64,000 bases of DNA from Dyella sp. BiH032 (lineage in GTDB: Bacteria; Pseudomonadota; Gammaproteobacteria; Xanthomonadales; Rhodanobacteraceae), in contig NZ_CP134867.1 in assembly GCF_031954525.1 (NCBI RefSeq), positions 3,720,001-3,784,000 on the forward strand, in the 5' to 3' direction. Shown piece by piece: positions 44,568 through 54,132 of this stretch (positions within the stretch are counted from its first letter, which is position 1; every line of letters begins with the position of its first letter). The position numbers and the translations under genes are program-made. Under the pieces are notes generated by a model that did no database searches, was not told the origin of the DNA, and saw only the letters and a list, made by a program, of their open reading frames with translations.

Positions 44568-45890
44568 ATGAAAGTCGCACGTCTCTTCGCGGCCGCCGCC
44601 TTGCTGGCCGCCCTGCCCCTTCACGCCGACGAAGCGCCCCTGTTCGTGCCCCAGTGGCTCGGCGCGCAGTACACCTTCGTCGACCAGCATCAGGACCGGG
44701 TGCGCTCGCCGTACGCCGGCCCGCTCAGTCTCAGCGCGCGCACCGACACCCAGCGTTCGCACACGTTCGGCGCATACCTCGGCGTCGCCCTGCCGGCGCA
44801 CTTCCAGTTCTACGTCGACGTGGAAATGTTCAAGGGCGAAGGCGTCAGCGGCGCCACCGGCATGGGTGGCCTCACCAATGGCGATGTCATCCGTTCCGGC
44901 TCCGCCAGCCTGGGCAAGACGCCGTACGTCGCGCGCCGTTTCCTGCGCTGGACGCTGCCGCTGGGCGACGAGACCGACGACGTCGAGCGCGCCATGGATC
45001 AGCTGCCGGGCAAGGAAGCGTCGCGCCGGCTCGAAGTGAAGATCGGCAAGATGGCCATCAACGACGACTTCGACAAGAACCGCTACGCCAATGGCACGCG
45101 CACGCAGTTCATGAACTGGGCGCTGTTCAATGACGTCGCGTGGGACTTCGCCGCCGATACGCGCGGTTATACGGAAGGCCTGATGGTCGGCCTGGTCGAA
45201 TCCGGCTGGAGCCTGCGCTACGGCATCTACCGCATGCCGCGCGAAGCGAATGGCTCGCAGCTCGTGCCGTCGCTGCAACGCGCGCGCGGACAGCAGATGG
45301 AGCTGACCCTCCAGCCGCAGAAGGACGGCTGGGCGCTGCGCGCCCTGGTCTTCCAGAACCAGGCCAGCATGGGCATCTACCGCAAGGTCATCGCCGAGGC
45401 GCTGGCGAACGGCACGGTGCCGGACATCCGCGCCGACGACCGTCCGGGCCGCCACAAGTACGGCTTCGGCCTCAACGGCGAGCTACCGTTGGCGGACGAC
45501 GGCGATACCGGGCTGTTCATGCGCGCGGGCTGGAACGACGGGCGCAACGAGTCGTTCGCGTTCACCGAAGTGGATCGCACCGTCGGCGGCGGATTCCAGC
45601 TGTCCGGAGCCCACTGGGGGCGCACGCAGGACCATCTGAGCGTGGGCGTGGCGGTGAATGCGCTTTCGGCACCGCACCGGGAGTACCTCGCCCTGGGCGG
45701 CAGCGGATTCGTGCTGGGCGATGGCGCGCTGAACTACGGGCGCGAGCAGATCGTGGAGGCCTACTACAGCTTCATGCCCTTCGAACACCTGACGCTGAGC
45801 CCGGATCTGCAATGGGTGCGGCACCCCGGTTACAACCGCGACCGTGGGCCGGCGCGCTTCGTGGCCCTGCGAGCGCACGTGGAATTCTGA
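44568..45890 (+). CDS. OprB-like carbohydrate-selective porin
   Basis: A 440-residue outer-membrane beta-barrel with a signal peptide (ARLFAAAALLAALPLHA) and a terminal Phe (RAHVEF). It follows the pattern of OprB family porins: an early WLGAQYTFVDQHQ segment, then KIGKMAINDDFDKN, then repeated amphipathic strands. It probably passes sugars or organic acids into the periplasm. The next genes encode DctA and a second porin, so organic acids are the likelier cargo here. It lies 220 bases before the dctA start; the gap 45891-46109 holds no gene. Confidence 0.82.
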   Translation: MKVARLFAAAALLAALPLHADEAPLFVPQWLGAQYTFVDQHQDRVRSPYAGPLSLSARTDTQRSHTFGAYLGVALPAHFQFYVDVEMFKGEGVSGATGMGGLTNGDVIRSGSASLGKTPYVARRFLRWTLPLGDETDDVERAMDQLPGKEASRRLEVKIGKMAINDDFDKNRYANGTRTQFMNWALFNDVAWDFAADTRGYTEGLMVGLVESGWSLRYGIYRMPREANGSQLVPSLQRARGQQMELTLQPQKDGWALRALVFQNQASMGIYRKVIAEALANGTVPDIRADDRPGRHKYGFGLNGELPLADDGDTGLFMRAGWNDGRNESFAFTEVDRTVGGGFQLSGAHWGRTQDHLSVGVAVNALSAPHREYLALGGSGFVLGDGALNYGREQIVEAYYSFMPFEHLTLSPDLQWVRHPGYNRDRGPARFVALRAHVEF

Positions 45891-46109
45891 CGCGCACCCA
45901 CGCGCAAGAACTCGGCACACTGAATCAGCTGGCAGCCCAATGTCCGTGGCGGACGGGAGCGTTCCGCCATGGCGCCGCCAGTCGCCATGCCGCCCGGCCC
46001 GGCCTCTCCATGCAGGGAAGCCGGGCCACTCCCAACTAGCCGGTATGTGTTATTTGCCCCCGCCCAGCCGCCTGACAAGCTCCCGGACACCCCCTTCCGG
46101 GATGCCGTC

Positions 46110-47411
46110 ATGCGCCAGTTCTATCGCCACTTCTATTTCTGGGTCCTGCTCGCGATCGTCGCGGGCGGACTGATCGGCCACTACTCGCCCGAGACCGGCG
46201 TGGCGCTCAAACCGCTGGGCGACGGTTTCATCGCGCTGGTGAAGATGCTGATCGGCCCGATCATCTTCCTCACCGTGGTGCTGGGCATCGCCGGCGTCTC
46301 CGACGTGAAGAAAGTCGGCCGCGTGGGCGCGAAGGCGATTCTCTACTTCGAAGTGGTCTCCAGCTTCGCGCTGGTGATCGGCTTGGTGGTGGTCAACACG
46401 CTCAAGCCGGGCGTCGGCTTCAATGCCACCCCGGCCTCCCTCGATGCCGCGGCGGTGGCCAAGTACGCCAATGCCGCGCACGAGCAGGGCACCGTGCAAT
46501 TCCTGCTGCACCTGATCCCCAAGACCTTCAGCGATGCCTTCAGCGGCGACGGCGACCTGCTGCAGGTGCTGCTGCTCGCCCTGCTGTTCGGCTTTGCCAT
46601 GATCCACGTCGGCGAGCGCGCCAAACCGGTGATGACGCTGCTGGAATCGCTGTCCAAGGTGTTCTTCCGCATCATGGGCATGATCATGCGCCTGGCGCCG
46701 CTCGGTGCGATGGGCGCGATGGCCTTCACCATCGGCAAGTACGGCGTGCACAGCCTGGGGCCGCTGCTGAAGCTGATGGGCAGTTTCTATCTGGCTTGCG
46801 TGCTGTTCGTGGTGGTGGTGCTCGGCGCGATCGCGCGCGCCACCGGCTTCAGCATCTTCAAATTCCTCCGCTACATCCGCGACGAACTGCTGCTGGTGCT
46901 GGGCACCTCGTCGTCCGAATCCGCGCTGGTTCCGCTGATGCAGAAACTGGAACGGCTGGGCTGTTCCAAGTCCGTGGTCGGCCTGGTGGTGCCCAGCGGC
47001 TATTCGTTCAACCTGGACGGCACCAACATCTACCTGACCATGGCCGCGATCTTCGTCGCGCAGGCGCTGGGCGTGGAACTGTCGCTCACCCAGGAACTGA
47101 CCCTGCTCGCGGTGGCGATGCTGACGTCCAAAGGCGCGTCCGGCGTCACGGGCGCGGGTTTCATCACGTTGGCCGCCACACTCGCGGTCGTACCTTCGGT
47201 GCCAGTGGCCGGCCTTTCGCTGATCCTGGGCATCGACCGCTTCATGAGCGAAGCGCGCGCCATCACCAACATCATCGGCAACGGCGTGGCCACCGTGGTG
47301 GTCTCGCATTGGGAGAAGGAACTCGACCACGCCAGCCTGCAGGCCGCGCTGGACGGCCGCCCGCCCTCGCCCGCCGCGGACGAGGCCACCCTGCTCTCCG
47401 ACGCCGGCTGA
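46110..47411 (+). CDS. dctA: C4-dicarboxylate:cation symporter DctA
   Basis: A 433-residue inner-membrane transporter of the DAACS family that takes up succinate, fumarate and malate with cations. The conserved re-entrant loop has [14 protein letters not shown] and the later helix has [20 protein letters not shown]. The C-terminal part has [22 protein letters not shown]. The start at 46110 ([11 protein letters not shown]) is the typical N-terminus; the frame remains open 141 bases upstream, but that stretch is Pro-rich and unlikely. It is followed after 34 bases by a phosphate-type porin, an MFS permease and then a sensor kinase. Confidence 0.95.
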   Translation: MRQFYRHFYFWVLLAIVAGGLIGHYSPETGVALKPLGDGFIALVKMLIGPIIFLTVVLGIAGVSDVKKVGRVGAKAILYFEVVSSFALVIGLVVVNTLKPGVGFNATPASLDAAAVAKYANAAHEQGTVQFLLHLIPKTFSDAFSGDGDLLQVLLLALLFGFAMIHVGERAKPVMTLLESLSKVFFRIMGMIMRLAPLGAMGAMAFTIGKYGVHSLGPLLKLMGSFYLACVLFVVVVLGAIARATGFSIFKFLRYIRDELLLVLGTSSSESALVPLMQKLERLGCSKSVVGLVVPSGYSFNLDGTNIYLTMAAIFVAQALGVELSLTQELTLLAVAMLTSKGASGVTGAGFITLAATLAVVPSVPVAGLSLILGIDRFMSEARAITNIIGNGVATVVVSHWEKELDHASLQAALDGRPPSPAADEATLLSDAG

Positions 47412-47445
47412 GCCGCCGGTTCCTTCCGAAGCCCACGAGGCCGCC

Positions 47446-48630
47446 ATGACATCCTTTCGCGCGTTCGCCGTCTCCCTTCTTGCCTGCAGTGTGGGCGTGG
47501 GCCTCCCTGCCGGCGCCCGCGCCGCCGACATCAACAACTGGCCGATCAAGTACACCGCGCCGGGCGGCAGCGAGTGGATGCTCTACGGCAACTACCAGTA
47601 CGACTGGATGGACGTCAGCGGCAGCAAGAAGCTGGAGGACGCCCACACCAACCGGCGCAAGGAGTTCGGCTTCATCGCGCGCAAGAAGGACCAGTGGGAC
47701 GCCATGGTCTATTTCGACTTCCAGTCCAAGCAGTGGCTGGACGTCTATTGGCGCATGGAGACCAAATGGCTGTTCGGCCAGGACTACGGCAAGCTCCGCT
47801 TCGGTTACAGCAAGCTGCCCGTCGGCTTCGAAGGCGTCACCAGCGCGCGCAACGACAGCTTCATGGAACTGGCCCTGCCGCTGCAGGCGTTCTATGAAAC
47901 GCGCCGCACGGGCATCGACTGGGCATTCGAGCGCCCGACGTACCTCATCAATGCCGGCTACTACTTCGGCGAAGACCTGCAAGGCGACAACGACGGCACC
48001 ACCGTCGCCGCACGCGCCGCATGGACCCCGCTGAAGAAGGAAGGCGATGTGCTGCACCTCGGCGTCTCCGCGTCGGTGGAGCACCCGGACGCCACCACCG
48101 ACGGCCGCGGCGTCGATCATTCGCCCGCGGCGCGCTGGCGCGCCAGGCCCGAGGCTGGCCTGACGACCGTGCGCCTGATCGACAGCGGCTCGCTCAGTCA
48201 CGTCGACAGCAATCGCCGCCTGGGCCTGGAGGGGCTGTGGATCCATGGTCCGCTCTCGTTCCAGGGCGAGTACCTGCACGCCCACAGCGAGCGCGCGGAC
48301 GGCCTGCCCGACTACACCGCCGACGGCTGGTATGCCTTCGGCAGCTATGTGCTGACCGGCGAATCGCGCCCATACACCGCCGGCAACGTCGGCAATATCA
48401 AGCCACGCGGCGCGTGGGGTGCCGTGGAGCTGCTCATGCGCTACAGCACGCTGGACCTGGACCACGGCAAGATCCTCGGCGGCCGCGAGCATGACCTCAC
48501 CTTCGGCGCCAACTGGTATCTCACGCAGCACTTCAAGTTCCAGGCGAACTACGTGAAGGTCCACGCCACGCGTCAGGGCAAGCGCGAAGACCCGGACATC
48601 CTCGAGCTGCGCGCGCAGGTGTACTTCTGA
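47446..48630 (+). CDS. OprP/OprO-like porin
   Basis: A 394-residue outer-membrane porin with a signal peptide ending ARAAD and a terminal Phe (LRAQVYF). The first strands WMLYGNYQYDWMDVSG, then AMVYFDFQSKQWLDVYW and KLRFGYSKLPVGFEG match the OprP (phosphate/pyrophosphate-selective) group, which also includes paralogues for other anions. Next to dctA and an organic-acid permease, a role in outer-membrane passage of di- or tricarboxylates is plausible. Spacing to neighbours is 34 and 22 bases, so it is likely in one operon with them. Confidence 0.85.
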   Translation: MTSFRAFAVSLLACSVGVGLPAGARAADINNWPIKYTAPGGSEWMLYGNYQYDWMDVSGSKKLEDAHTNRRKEFGFIARKKDQWDAMVYFDFQSKQWLDVYWRMETKWLFGQDYGKLRFGYSKLPVGFEGVTSARNDSFMELALPLQAFYETRRTGIDWAFERPTYLINAGYYFGEDLQGDNDGTTVAARAAWTPLKKEGDVLHLGVSASVEHPDATTDGRGVDHSPAARWRARPEAGLTTVRLIDSGSLSHVDSNRRLGLEGLWIHGPLSFQGEYLHAHSERADGLPDYTADGWYAFGSYVLTGESRPYTAGNVGNIKPRGAWGAVELLMRYSTLDLDHGKILGGREHDLTFGANWYLTQHFKFQANYVKVHATRQGKREDPDILELRAQVYF

Positions 48631-48652
48631 CCGGGAAAGAGGCGACAGACGC

Positions 48653-49960
48653 ATGAGCACGACGATACAAGCACTCGCCGCGCGCGCCCCGGCCATGACG
48701 GCCGGCCAGCGCCTGCGCTCGATCTTCAGCGGCTCGATCGGCAACCTGGTCGAGTGGTACGACTGGTATGTGTATTCGGCGTTCTCGCTGTACTTCGCCC
48801 ACGTGTTCTTTCCGGCGAGCGATCAGACCACGCAGCTGCTCAACACCTCCGGCATCTTCGCGGTGGGCTTCCTGATGCGCCCGCTGGGCGGCTGGCTGCT
48901 GGGCACCTTCGCCGACCGGCGCGGGCGCAAGGCCGCCCTGCTGCTGTCGGTGTTCATGATGAGCCTGGGTTCGCTGATCATCGGCCTGTCGCCCGGCTAC
49001 GAGCACATCGGCGTGGCCGCGCCGATCCTGCTGGTACTGGCGCGCCTGCTTCAGGGCCTGTCGATCGGCGGCGAATACGGTACCTCCGCCACCTATCTCA
49101 GCGAGATGGCACCGCGCGAAAGCCGCGGCTTCTGGTCCAGCATCCAGTACGTGACCCTGGTGGCCGGTCAGCTCATCGCGCTCGCGCTGCTGGTGGTGCT
49201 GCAGCAATTCGTGCTCAGCGCCGAGCAGCTGCATGCCTGGGGCTGGCGCATTCCGTTCCTGATCGGCGCCCTGCTGGCGGTGATCGCGGTGATCATCCGC
49301 CGCAACATGGACGAGACGGCGTCGTTCAAGAAGGCCGCGCACCTGGAGAGCCCGCTACGCACCCTGCTGCGCCATCCGCGCGAGGTGCTGACCGTGATCG
49401 GCCTGACCATGGGCGGCACGCTGGCCTTCTATACGTACACCACGTACATGCAGAAATTCCTGGTGAACTCGGCCGGCATGAGCAAGGACGACGCCACCTC
49501 GATCTCCACCGCGGCGCTGTTCATCTACGCGCTGCTGCAACCGGCCTTCGGCGCGCTGTCGGACCGCATCGGCCGCCGGCCGCTGCTGATCGGCTTCGGC
49601 GTACTCGGCGCGTTAGGCACCTACCCCATCCTATCCACGCTCAAGGAAGCCCACGACTGGTGGCAGGCGTTCGGCCTGATCATGCTCGCGCTGGTCATCG
49701 TCAGCGGCTATACCTCGATCAACGCGGTGGTGAAGGCGGAGCTGTTCCCCACCGAGATCCGCGCGATCGGCGTCGGCCTGCCCTATGCGCTGGCGCTGTC
49801 GGTCTTCGGCGGCACCGCCGAGTACTTGGCGCTGTGGTTCAAGAAGATCGGCCACGAGGACTACTTCTACTGGTACGTCACCGCCTGCATCACCTGTTCC
49901 CTGCTGGTATACATAGGCATGCGCGATACCCGGCGGCATTCGCGCATCGTCGAGGACTGA
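48653..49960 (+). CDS. MHS-family MFS permease (KgtP-like)
   Basis: A 435-residue 12-helix permease of the metabolite:H+ symporter branch. Signature sequences are GNLVEWYDWYVYSAFSLYF, FLMRPLGGWLLGTFADRRGR, ARLLQGLSIGGEYGTSATYL and AFGALSDRIGRRPLL. This group includes KgtP (alpha-ketoglutarate), ShiA and citrate/proline carriers; the first motif fits KgtP best. It extends the organic-acid uptake block begun by dctA. It is followed 73 bases later by the sensor kinase gene. Confidence 0.92.
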   Translation: MSTTIQALAARAPAMTAGQRLRSIFSGSIGNLVEWYDWYVYSAFSLYFAHVFFPASDQTTQLLNTSGIFAVGFLMRPLGGWLLGTFADRRGRKAALLLSVFMMSLGSLIIGLSPGYEHIGVAAPILLVLARLLQGLSIGGEYGTSATYLSEMAPRESRGFWSSIQYVTLVAGQLIALALLVVLQQFVLSAEQLHAWGWRIPFLIGALLAVIAVIIRRNMDETASFKKAAHLESPLRTLLRHPREVLTVIGLTMGGTLAFYTYTTYMQKFLVNSAGMSKDDATSISTAALFIYALLQPAFGALSDRIGRRPLLIGFGVLGALGTYPILSTLKEAHDWWQAFGLIMLALVIVSGYTSINAVVKAELFPTEIRAIGVGLPYALALSVFGGTAEYLALWFKKIGHEDYFYWYVTACITCSLLVYIGMRDTRRHSRIVED

Positions 49961-50033
49961 ACGCCGCGCGCGTCGCGCGGGGAATGGATGCCAGGCCGCC
50001 CGATCCGAACAGGCATTCCGTTCCCGAACAGGC

Positions 50034-52718
50034 ATGGCCATCTCGTTCCGCCATGGCAAGACCGCCGCCGTCGCCGCCCTGCTCGCGGCCGGCATCGCGC
50101 TGTCTGCCCTGCTCGCCTACCGCATCGCCCTGCGCCACGCGCTGGGCAACCTGGCCGAGGACAGCGCACAGCAGCTGCAACTGCAATCGCTGGCTCTGCA
50201 GCGGCTGATCGATCGTTATCGCGTCCTACCGGGTACGCTGGCGCTCGACCCGGAGCTGCGCGCCGCCCTGGTCACACCGCCGGACGCCGCCACGCAGCAC
50301 TACCTCAACGTCAAGCTGGAACACGCCAACGGGGTCACCCACGCTTCCACGCTCACCCTGCTGGACCGCGACGGACTCGCCTTGGCCGCCAACAACTGGC
50401 GCGAGCCGAGCAGCAACGTCGGCCACCGCTACGATTTCCGGCCGTACTTCCAGCAAGCGGTGGCCAAGGGGCTCGGTACGTTCTACGCCGTCGGCATCTC
50501 CACGCACGTGCCGGGCTACTTCATCGCCGAAGCGGTCAAGGGCGCCAAAGGCGAAGTGCTCGGCGTGATCTCGGTGAAAGTTCCGCTGGGCGAGCTCGAA
50601 CGCGAGTGGCTGCACGGCGAAGACACGCTGCTGCTGAGCGACAAGATGGGCATCGTATTCCTCACCAACCGCAACGAATGGGAATTCCGCGAACTTGCCG
50701 CCCTGCGCCCCGACGAGGCGGCACGTCTCGAAGCCACCCGCCAGTACGAGGGACAGCAGCTGCGGCCGGCCCGATACCGCACCCTGGACGAACTGGACGA
50801 CGGCAGCCTCCTGGTCCGCGCCACGGAGCCGGCCATGCGGGGCCCGCTGCTGTGGACCTCGCTGAGCCTGCCGCTGGAAGGCTGGACCCTGCACCTGCTG
50901 CGCAGTGCTTCCCGCAGCCTCGCCACAGCACGCGTCGCCGCCGCGGTCGCGGCGGCGGCCTGGGCGCCGCTGATCTTCTTCGGCCTGTTCCTGCAGCAAC
51001 GCCGCCGGCTGATCCAGCATCGCCTGCAAAGCCGTGCCGAACTGGAGCGCCTGGTCGCCCACTACACCGGCGAGCTGCGCTCGGCGCAGGACAGCGTGGT
51101 GCAGGCCGCCGAAGCCGCCGCCAGCCGCAACGCCAGCCTGGAACATCTGCCCCAGGGCGTCAGCGTGGTCGACAAAGAGTTGCGCCTGGTCGCCTGGAAT
51201 ACGCGCTACCAGGAGATCTTCAAATTCCCGCCCGGCCTGCTGCGTGCCGGCATGCCGATCGAAGAGGTGCTGCGCTACAACGCGCGGCTCGGCCGGCTCG
51301 GCCCCGGCTCGGTGGAGGAAGCGATCCAGCGCCGCCTCGATCATATGCGCAGCGGTTCGGCGCACATGTTCGAGCGCGAACGGCCCGACGGCAGCGTGCT
51401 GGAAATCCGCGGCAACCCGCTGCCCGGCGGTGGCTTCGTCACCAGCTTCGCCGACATCACCGCGTACAAGGCCGCCGCGCGCGAGCTGCGCAACCTCGCC
51501 ACCACGCTCGAACAGCGCATCGAAGAACGCACGCGCGACCTCGAAGCGGCCAAGGCCGAGGCCGAACGCGCCAACCGCAGCAAGACCCGCTTCGTCGCCG
51601 CGGCCGTGCACGACTTGCTGCAGCCGCTCAACGCGGCGCGAATGTACGTGGGCGTGCTGCGCGGCCACCTGCCCGGCGGCGACGACCGCGAACTGGCCGA
51701 CCGGGTGGAAAGCGCGCTGGAAGCGCAGGACGAACTGCTCGCCAGCCTGCTCGACATCGCGCGGCTGGAAGCGGGCGCCCTGGCCGCCAAGCCCGTGGAT
51801 CTGCCGCTGGAGCCGCTGCTCACGGGTCTGGCGCGGCAGTTCGGCATCCTTGCGCAATCGCGCGGCCTGGTGCTGCACTACGTACCCAGCCATGCAATGG
51901 TACATAGCGACCCGCTGCTGCTGCGGCGCATCCTGCAGAACTTCCTTTCCAACGCGATCCACTACACGCCACGCGGGCGCGTACTGCTCGGCTGCCGCCG
52001 CGGGCACGACAGCGTGCGCATCGAAGTGTGGGATACCGGCGTGGGCATTCCCGCGACCAAGCAGCAGGCGATCTTCGAGGAGTTCCGCCGCCTCGACACC
52101 GGCATCGACCGCGATGGCCGCAGTGCCGGCCTGGGCCTGTCGATCGTCGACCGCATCGCAAGGCTGCTCGGCCACCGCATCGGCCTGCGCTCCTGGCCGG
52201 AACGCGGCAGCGTGTTCTCTGTCACCGTGCCCTTGGGCGACCCCGTCGGTGTCGCGGAACCGGCCAAGCCGAACGGCACGGTGACAGACGAGGATTCCCC
52301 CCTGCGCGGCTGTAGCGTTTGGTGCGTCGACGACGCCCCGCAGGTCCGCGAAGCCACCGCCGCGCTGCTGCGGCACTGGGGTTGCGAGGTCACCCTCGCG
52401 GACGGCGCGGAGCAGGCCTTGGCGCTGGCCCACGCCAACGCCGCCCCCGACCTGCTGCTACTGGACTACCAGCTCGGCGACGAACACACCGGCCTGGACC
52501 TGCTGCCCCGCCTCGCCATGCAATGGGGCAAGCAACCACCGACCATCGTGCTCTCCGCACAGAAAGACCCGCAGACGCGAACACGCGTCCAGGAAGCCGG
52601 CCTCCGCTTCCTGGCCAAACCCGCCACCCCCGCCGCCCTGCGGGCGATGATGTCGCAGATGCTGCTGGCGAGCCTCGGCGAAGCGAGGGCGGCAAACGAC
52701 GGAAGTTTCGCTCCGTAG
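50034..52718 (+). CDS. hybrid sensor histidine kinase with a DctB-like periplasmic sensor
   Basis: An 894-residue membrane kinase. A transmembrane helix at about residues 9-28 (AAVAALLAAGIALSALLAY) and a second at about 302-325 enclose a 270-residue periplasmic region with GHRYDFRPYFQQAVAKG and GYFIAEAVKG, typical of double-Cache C4-dicarboxylate sensors such as DctB. Then come a PAS domain (LEHLPQGVSVVDKELRLVAWN), a coiled coil, the phosphoacceptor His526 in AVHDLLQPLN, an ATPase domain with NFLSNAIHYTP, DTGVGI and GLGLSIV, and a receiver with Asp811 in LLLLDYQLGD. It lies downstream of dctA, two porins and an MFS permease, so it probably senses an organic acid. The likely partner is the LuxR-type regulator at 53313. 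Confidence 0.92.
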   Translation: MAISFRHGKTAAVAALLAAGIALSALLAYRIALRHALGNLAEDSAQQLQLQSLALQRLIDRYRVLPGTLALDPELRAALVTPPDAATQHYLNVKLEHANGVTHASTLTLLDRDGLALAANNWREPSSNVGHRYDFRPYFQQAVAKGLGTFYAVGISTHVPGYFIAEAVKGAKGEVLGVISVKVPLGELEREWLHGEDTLLLSDKMGIVFLTNRNEWEFRELAALRPDEAARLEATRQYEGQQLRPARYRTLDELDDGSLLVRATEPAMRGPLLWTSLSLPLEGWTLHLLRSASRSLATARVAAAVAAAAWAPLIFFGLFLQQRRRLIQHRLQSRAELERLVAHYTGELRSAQDSVVQAAEAAASRNASLEHLPQGVSVVDKELRLVAWNTRYQEIFKFPPGLLRAGMPIEEVLRYNARLGRLGPGSVEEAIQRRLDHMRSGSAHMFERERPDGSVLEIRGNPLPGGGFVTSFADITAYKAAARELRNLATTLEQRIEERTRDLEAAKAEAERANRSKTRFVAAAVHDLLQPLNAARMYVGVLRGHLPGGDDRELADRVESALEAQDELLASLLDIARLEAGALAAKPVDLPLEPLLTGLARQFGILAQSRGLVLHYVPSHAMVHSDPLLLRRILQNFLSNAIHYTPRGRVLLGCRRGHDSVRIEVWDTGVGIPATKQQAIFEEFRRLDTGIDRDGRSAGLGLSIVDRIARLLGHRIGLRSWPERGSVFSVTVPLGDPVGVAEPAKPNGTVTDEDSPLRGCSVWCVDDAPQVREATAALLRHWGCEVTLADGAEQALALAHANAAPDLLLLDYQLGDEHTGLDLLPRLAMQWGKQPPTIVLSAQKDPQTRTRVQEAGLRFLAKPATPAALRAMMSQMLLASLGEARAANDGSFAP

Positions 52719-53240
52719 CACCCCTCATCCCGCCTTCTCTCCCACGGGGACTACCTTCGGGTCGCCCGGAGGGGAGAAGGAGAAGTGCGGTACCGAGGCA
52801 AGCAAGAGCGAGCGAAGCGACGCTCCGTGTCGCTCTTGATCTCCCGGGTTCCCTTCGCGGCGGTGAGGGCTGGACGATCAGGCCGCCAAAGGCGGGCGGG
52901 GACAGGACGTCCCCGCCTTTTCGATCAGGGCATGGATGCCCTGTCGAAAAGCCCGGCCAGCCCTCAACGCACCCGGAGCAGCGTAGGCTGCGGAGGGCGC
53001 CGCGCAGGGGGCCTTTTCTTCTTGGTTACTTCTTCTTTGGGCAAGCAAAGAAGAAGTAACTCGCTCTCCGGCAGGAGAGCGAAACCCTCGCCCTCCGGGC
53101 GAGACCAGACTGGCGACCACGTCGCGACAACCGAGCGATACCGCCACTGGATGACTCGCTACGCCCGCCCCTTCGGGGCGGCCCTCCAGGCGTTCTCCGC
53201 GCGACGCACTCCGTCCGGCCCGCGACGGAATGACGAGTAG
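52710..53240 (+). repeat. multi-hairpin intergenic repeat, copy A
   Basis: About 530 bases between the sensor kinase and its convergent regulator are made of consecutive hairpins and match a second copy at 61235-61675. Elements include CAAGAGCGA / TCGCTCTTG (52803-52838) and a terminator-like 9-bp stem GGCGGGGAC / GTCCCCGCC followed by TTTT (52895-52921). Next come CTTTTCGA...TCGAAAAG enclosing CAGGGCA / TGCCCTG (52917-52951), then a perfect 15-bp stem with loop GGCAAG (53025-53060). CGCTCTCC / GGAGAGCG and CTCGCCC / GGGCGAG (53087-53103) follow. Copy A has about 70 extra bases near its end compared with copy B. Its first bases overlap the kinase stop codon. No gene is supported in it. Confidence 0.88.
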
Positions 53241-53312
53241 GTAGGGGCGAGGCTGACTCAGCGCCTCCCGTTGGGGTTCGCAGGCTCACCCCAACCTACG
53301 CCCACCCTGACC

Positions 53313-53957
53313 TCAAATCGCCGTCGACGGCGACTCATCCAAATCCAGCGACTTCGCCAACACCGCCGCCTGCGTCCGCGACCGGCAATCCAACTTCTTC
53401 AACACCGCCGTCACATGAATCTTCACCGTGTTCTCCGCCAATCCGAGCTGATCGGCGATCTGCTTGTTGAGCAACCCCTCCGCAAGCAACATCAACACAC
53501 GCAGCTGCTGCGGCGTGAGCTGCGCCAGCCGTGCCGCCAGCGCGGCATCCTGCTCACTGCGCTCGGCCTTCTCGGCGGGGAACCAGCTGCCGCCTGCGAG
53601 CACCTCGCGCACGGCCTCGCCCAACGTGCCCACGGGCGCCGACTTGGACACGAAACCCGCGGCGCCGAACTGCTGCGCCCGGCGCACCGTGCGTGGATGA
53701 TCGTTGGACGAGATCACGATGACCGGCACCTCCGGGCGCTCGCCGCGCAGCAGCACCAGCGAGGAAAAACCCATCGCGCCGGGCATCGCCAGGTCCAGCA
53801 GCACCAGATCGATGGCCGCTGCGCCGGCCAATGCGGTTTCCAGCGCGCTTTGGCTGGCCACCTCCAGCATGCGCGCGCCGGGCAGCGCCTCACGCAGCGC
53901 GTGCAGGATCGCAGCGCGGAACATCGGGTGATCGTCGGCGACAAGAATGGTTTGCAC
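53313..53957 (-). CDS. LuxR/NarL-family response regulator
   Basis: A 214-residue two-domain regulator. The receiver has the acidic pair (VADDHPMF), the phosphorylation site Asp55 in LVLLDLAMPG, Ser in VISSND and Lys in VSKSA. The C-terminal HTH has LTPQQLRVLMLLAEGLLNKQ and TVKIHVTAVLKKL. The start is GTG at 53957 with an AGAGGG ribosome site; a longer frame upstream lacks family residues. It converges with the hybrid kinase across repeat A and is its likely partner, so it may control dctA and the porins. It is clearly paralogous to the regulator at 61749. Confidence 0.91.
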   Translation of the reverse strand: MQTILVADDHPMFRAAILHALREALPGARMLEVASQSALETALAGAAAIDLVLLDLAMPGAMGFSSLVLLRGERPEVPVIVISSNDHPRTVRRAQQFGAAGFVSKSAPVGTLGEAVREVLAGGSWFPAEKAERSEQDAALAARLAQLTPQQLRVLMLLAEGLLNKQIADQLGLAENTVKIHVTAVLKKLDCRSRTQAAVLAKSLDLDESPSTAI

Positions 53958-54075
53958 GGCTGCCCTCTTCTTCTGAGCGGACGGATCGGTCGCCGCCGGC
54001 GGCCGTTGCCCTTCGCGCCGGAGGCGCGACCGCTGGTGTTTTAACAGAGGCTCGCAGCGGCGGCTATCGCGATGC

Positions 54076-54106
54076 TTGACCCTTACGTAACGTAAGGCCT
54101 CAGTGT
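54076..54106 (+). promoter_or_regulatory. MerR-type promoter/operator of the downstream regulator
   Basis: A TTGACC -35 (54076-54081) and a CAGTGT -10-like box (54101-54106) are separated by 19 bases, the stretched spacing typical of MerR-activated promoters. Centred between them is a perfect inverted repeat, CCTTACG-TAA-CGTAAGG (54081-54097). The MerR-family gene starts 27 bases further on, so it probably regulates itself. Confidence 0.72.
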
Positions 54107-54132
54107 TCGGCCCCGCACCGAAGGAGAACCCC

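Noticed and set aside
52785..53240. Open frame of 151 codons inside repeat A, and a similar one in repeat B (61343-61669)
   Set aside because: The two copies translate partly alike but shift frame relative to each other after small indels, and their ends differ. The DNA shows hairpin conservation rather than codon conservation, so they are not treated as genes.
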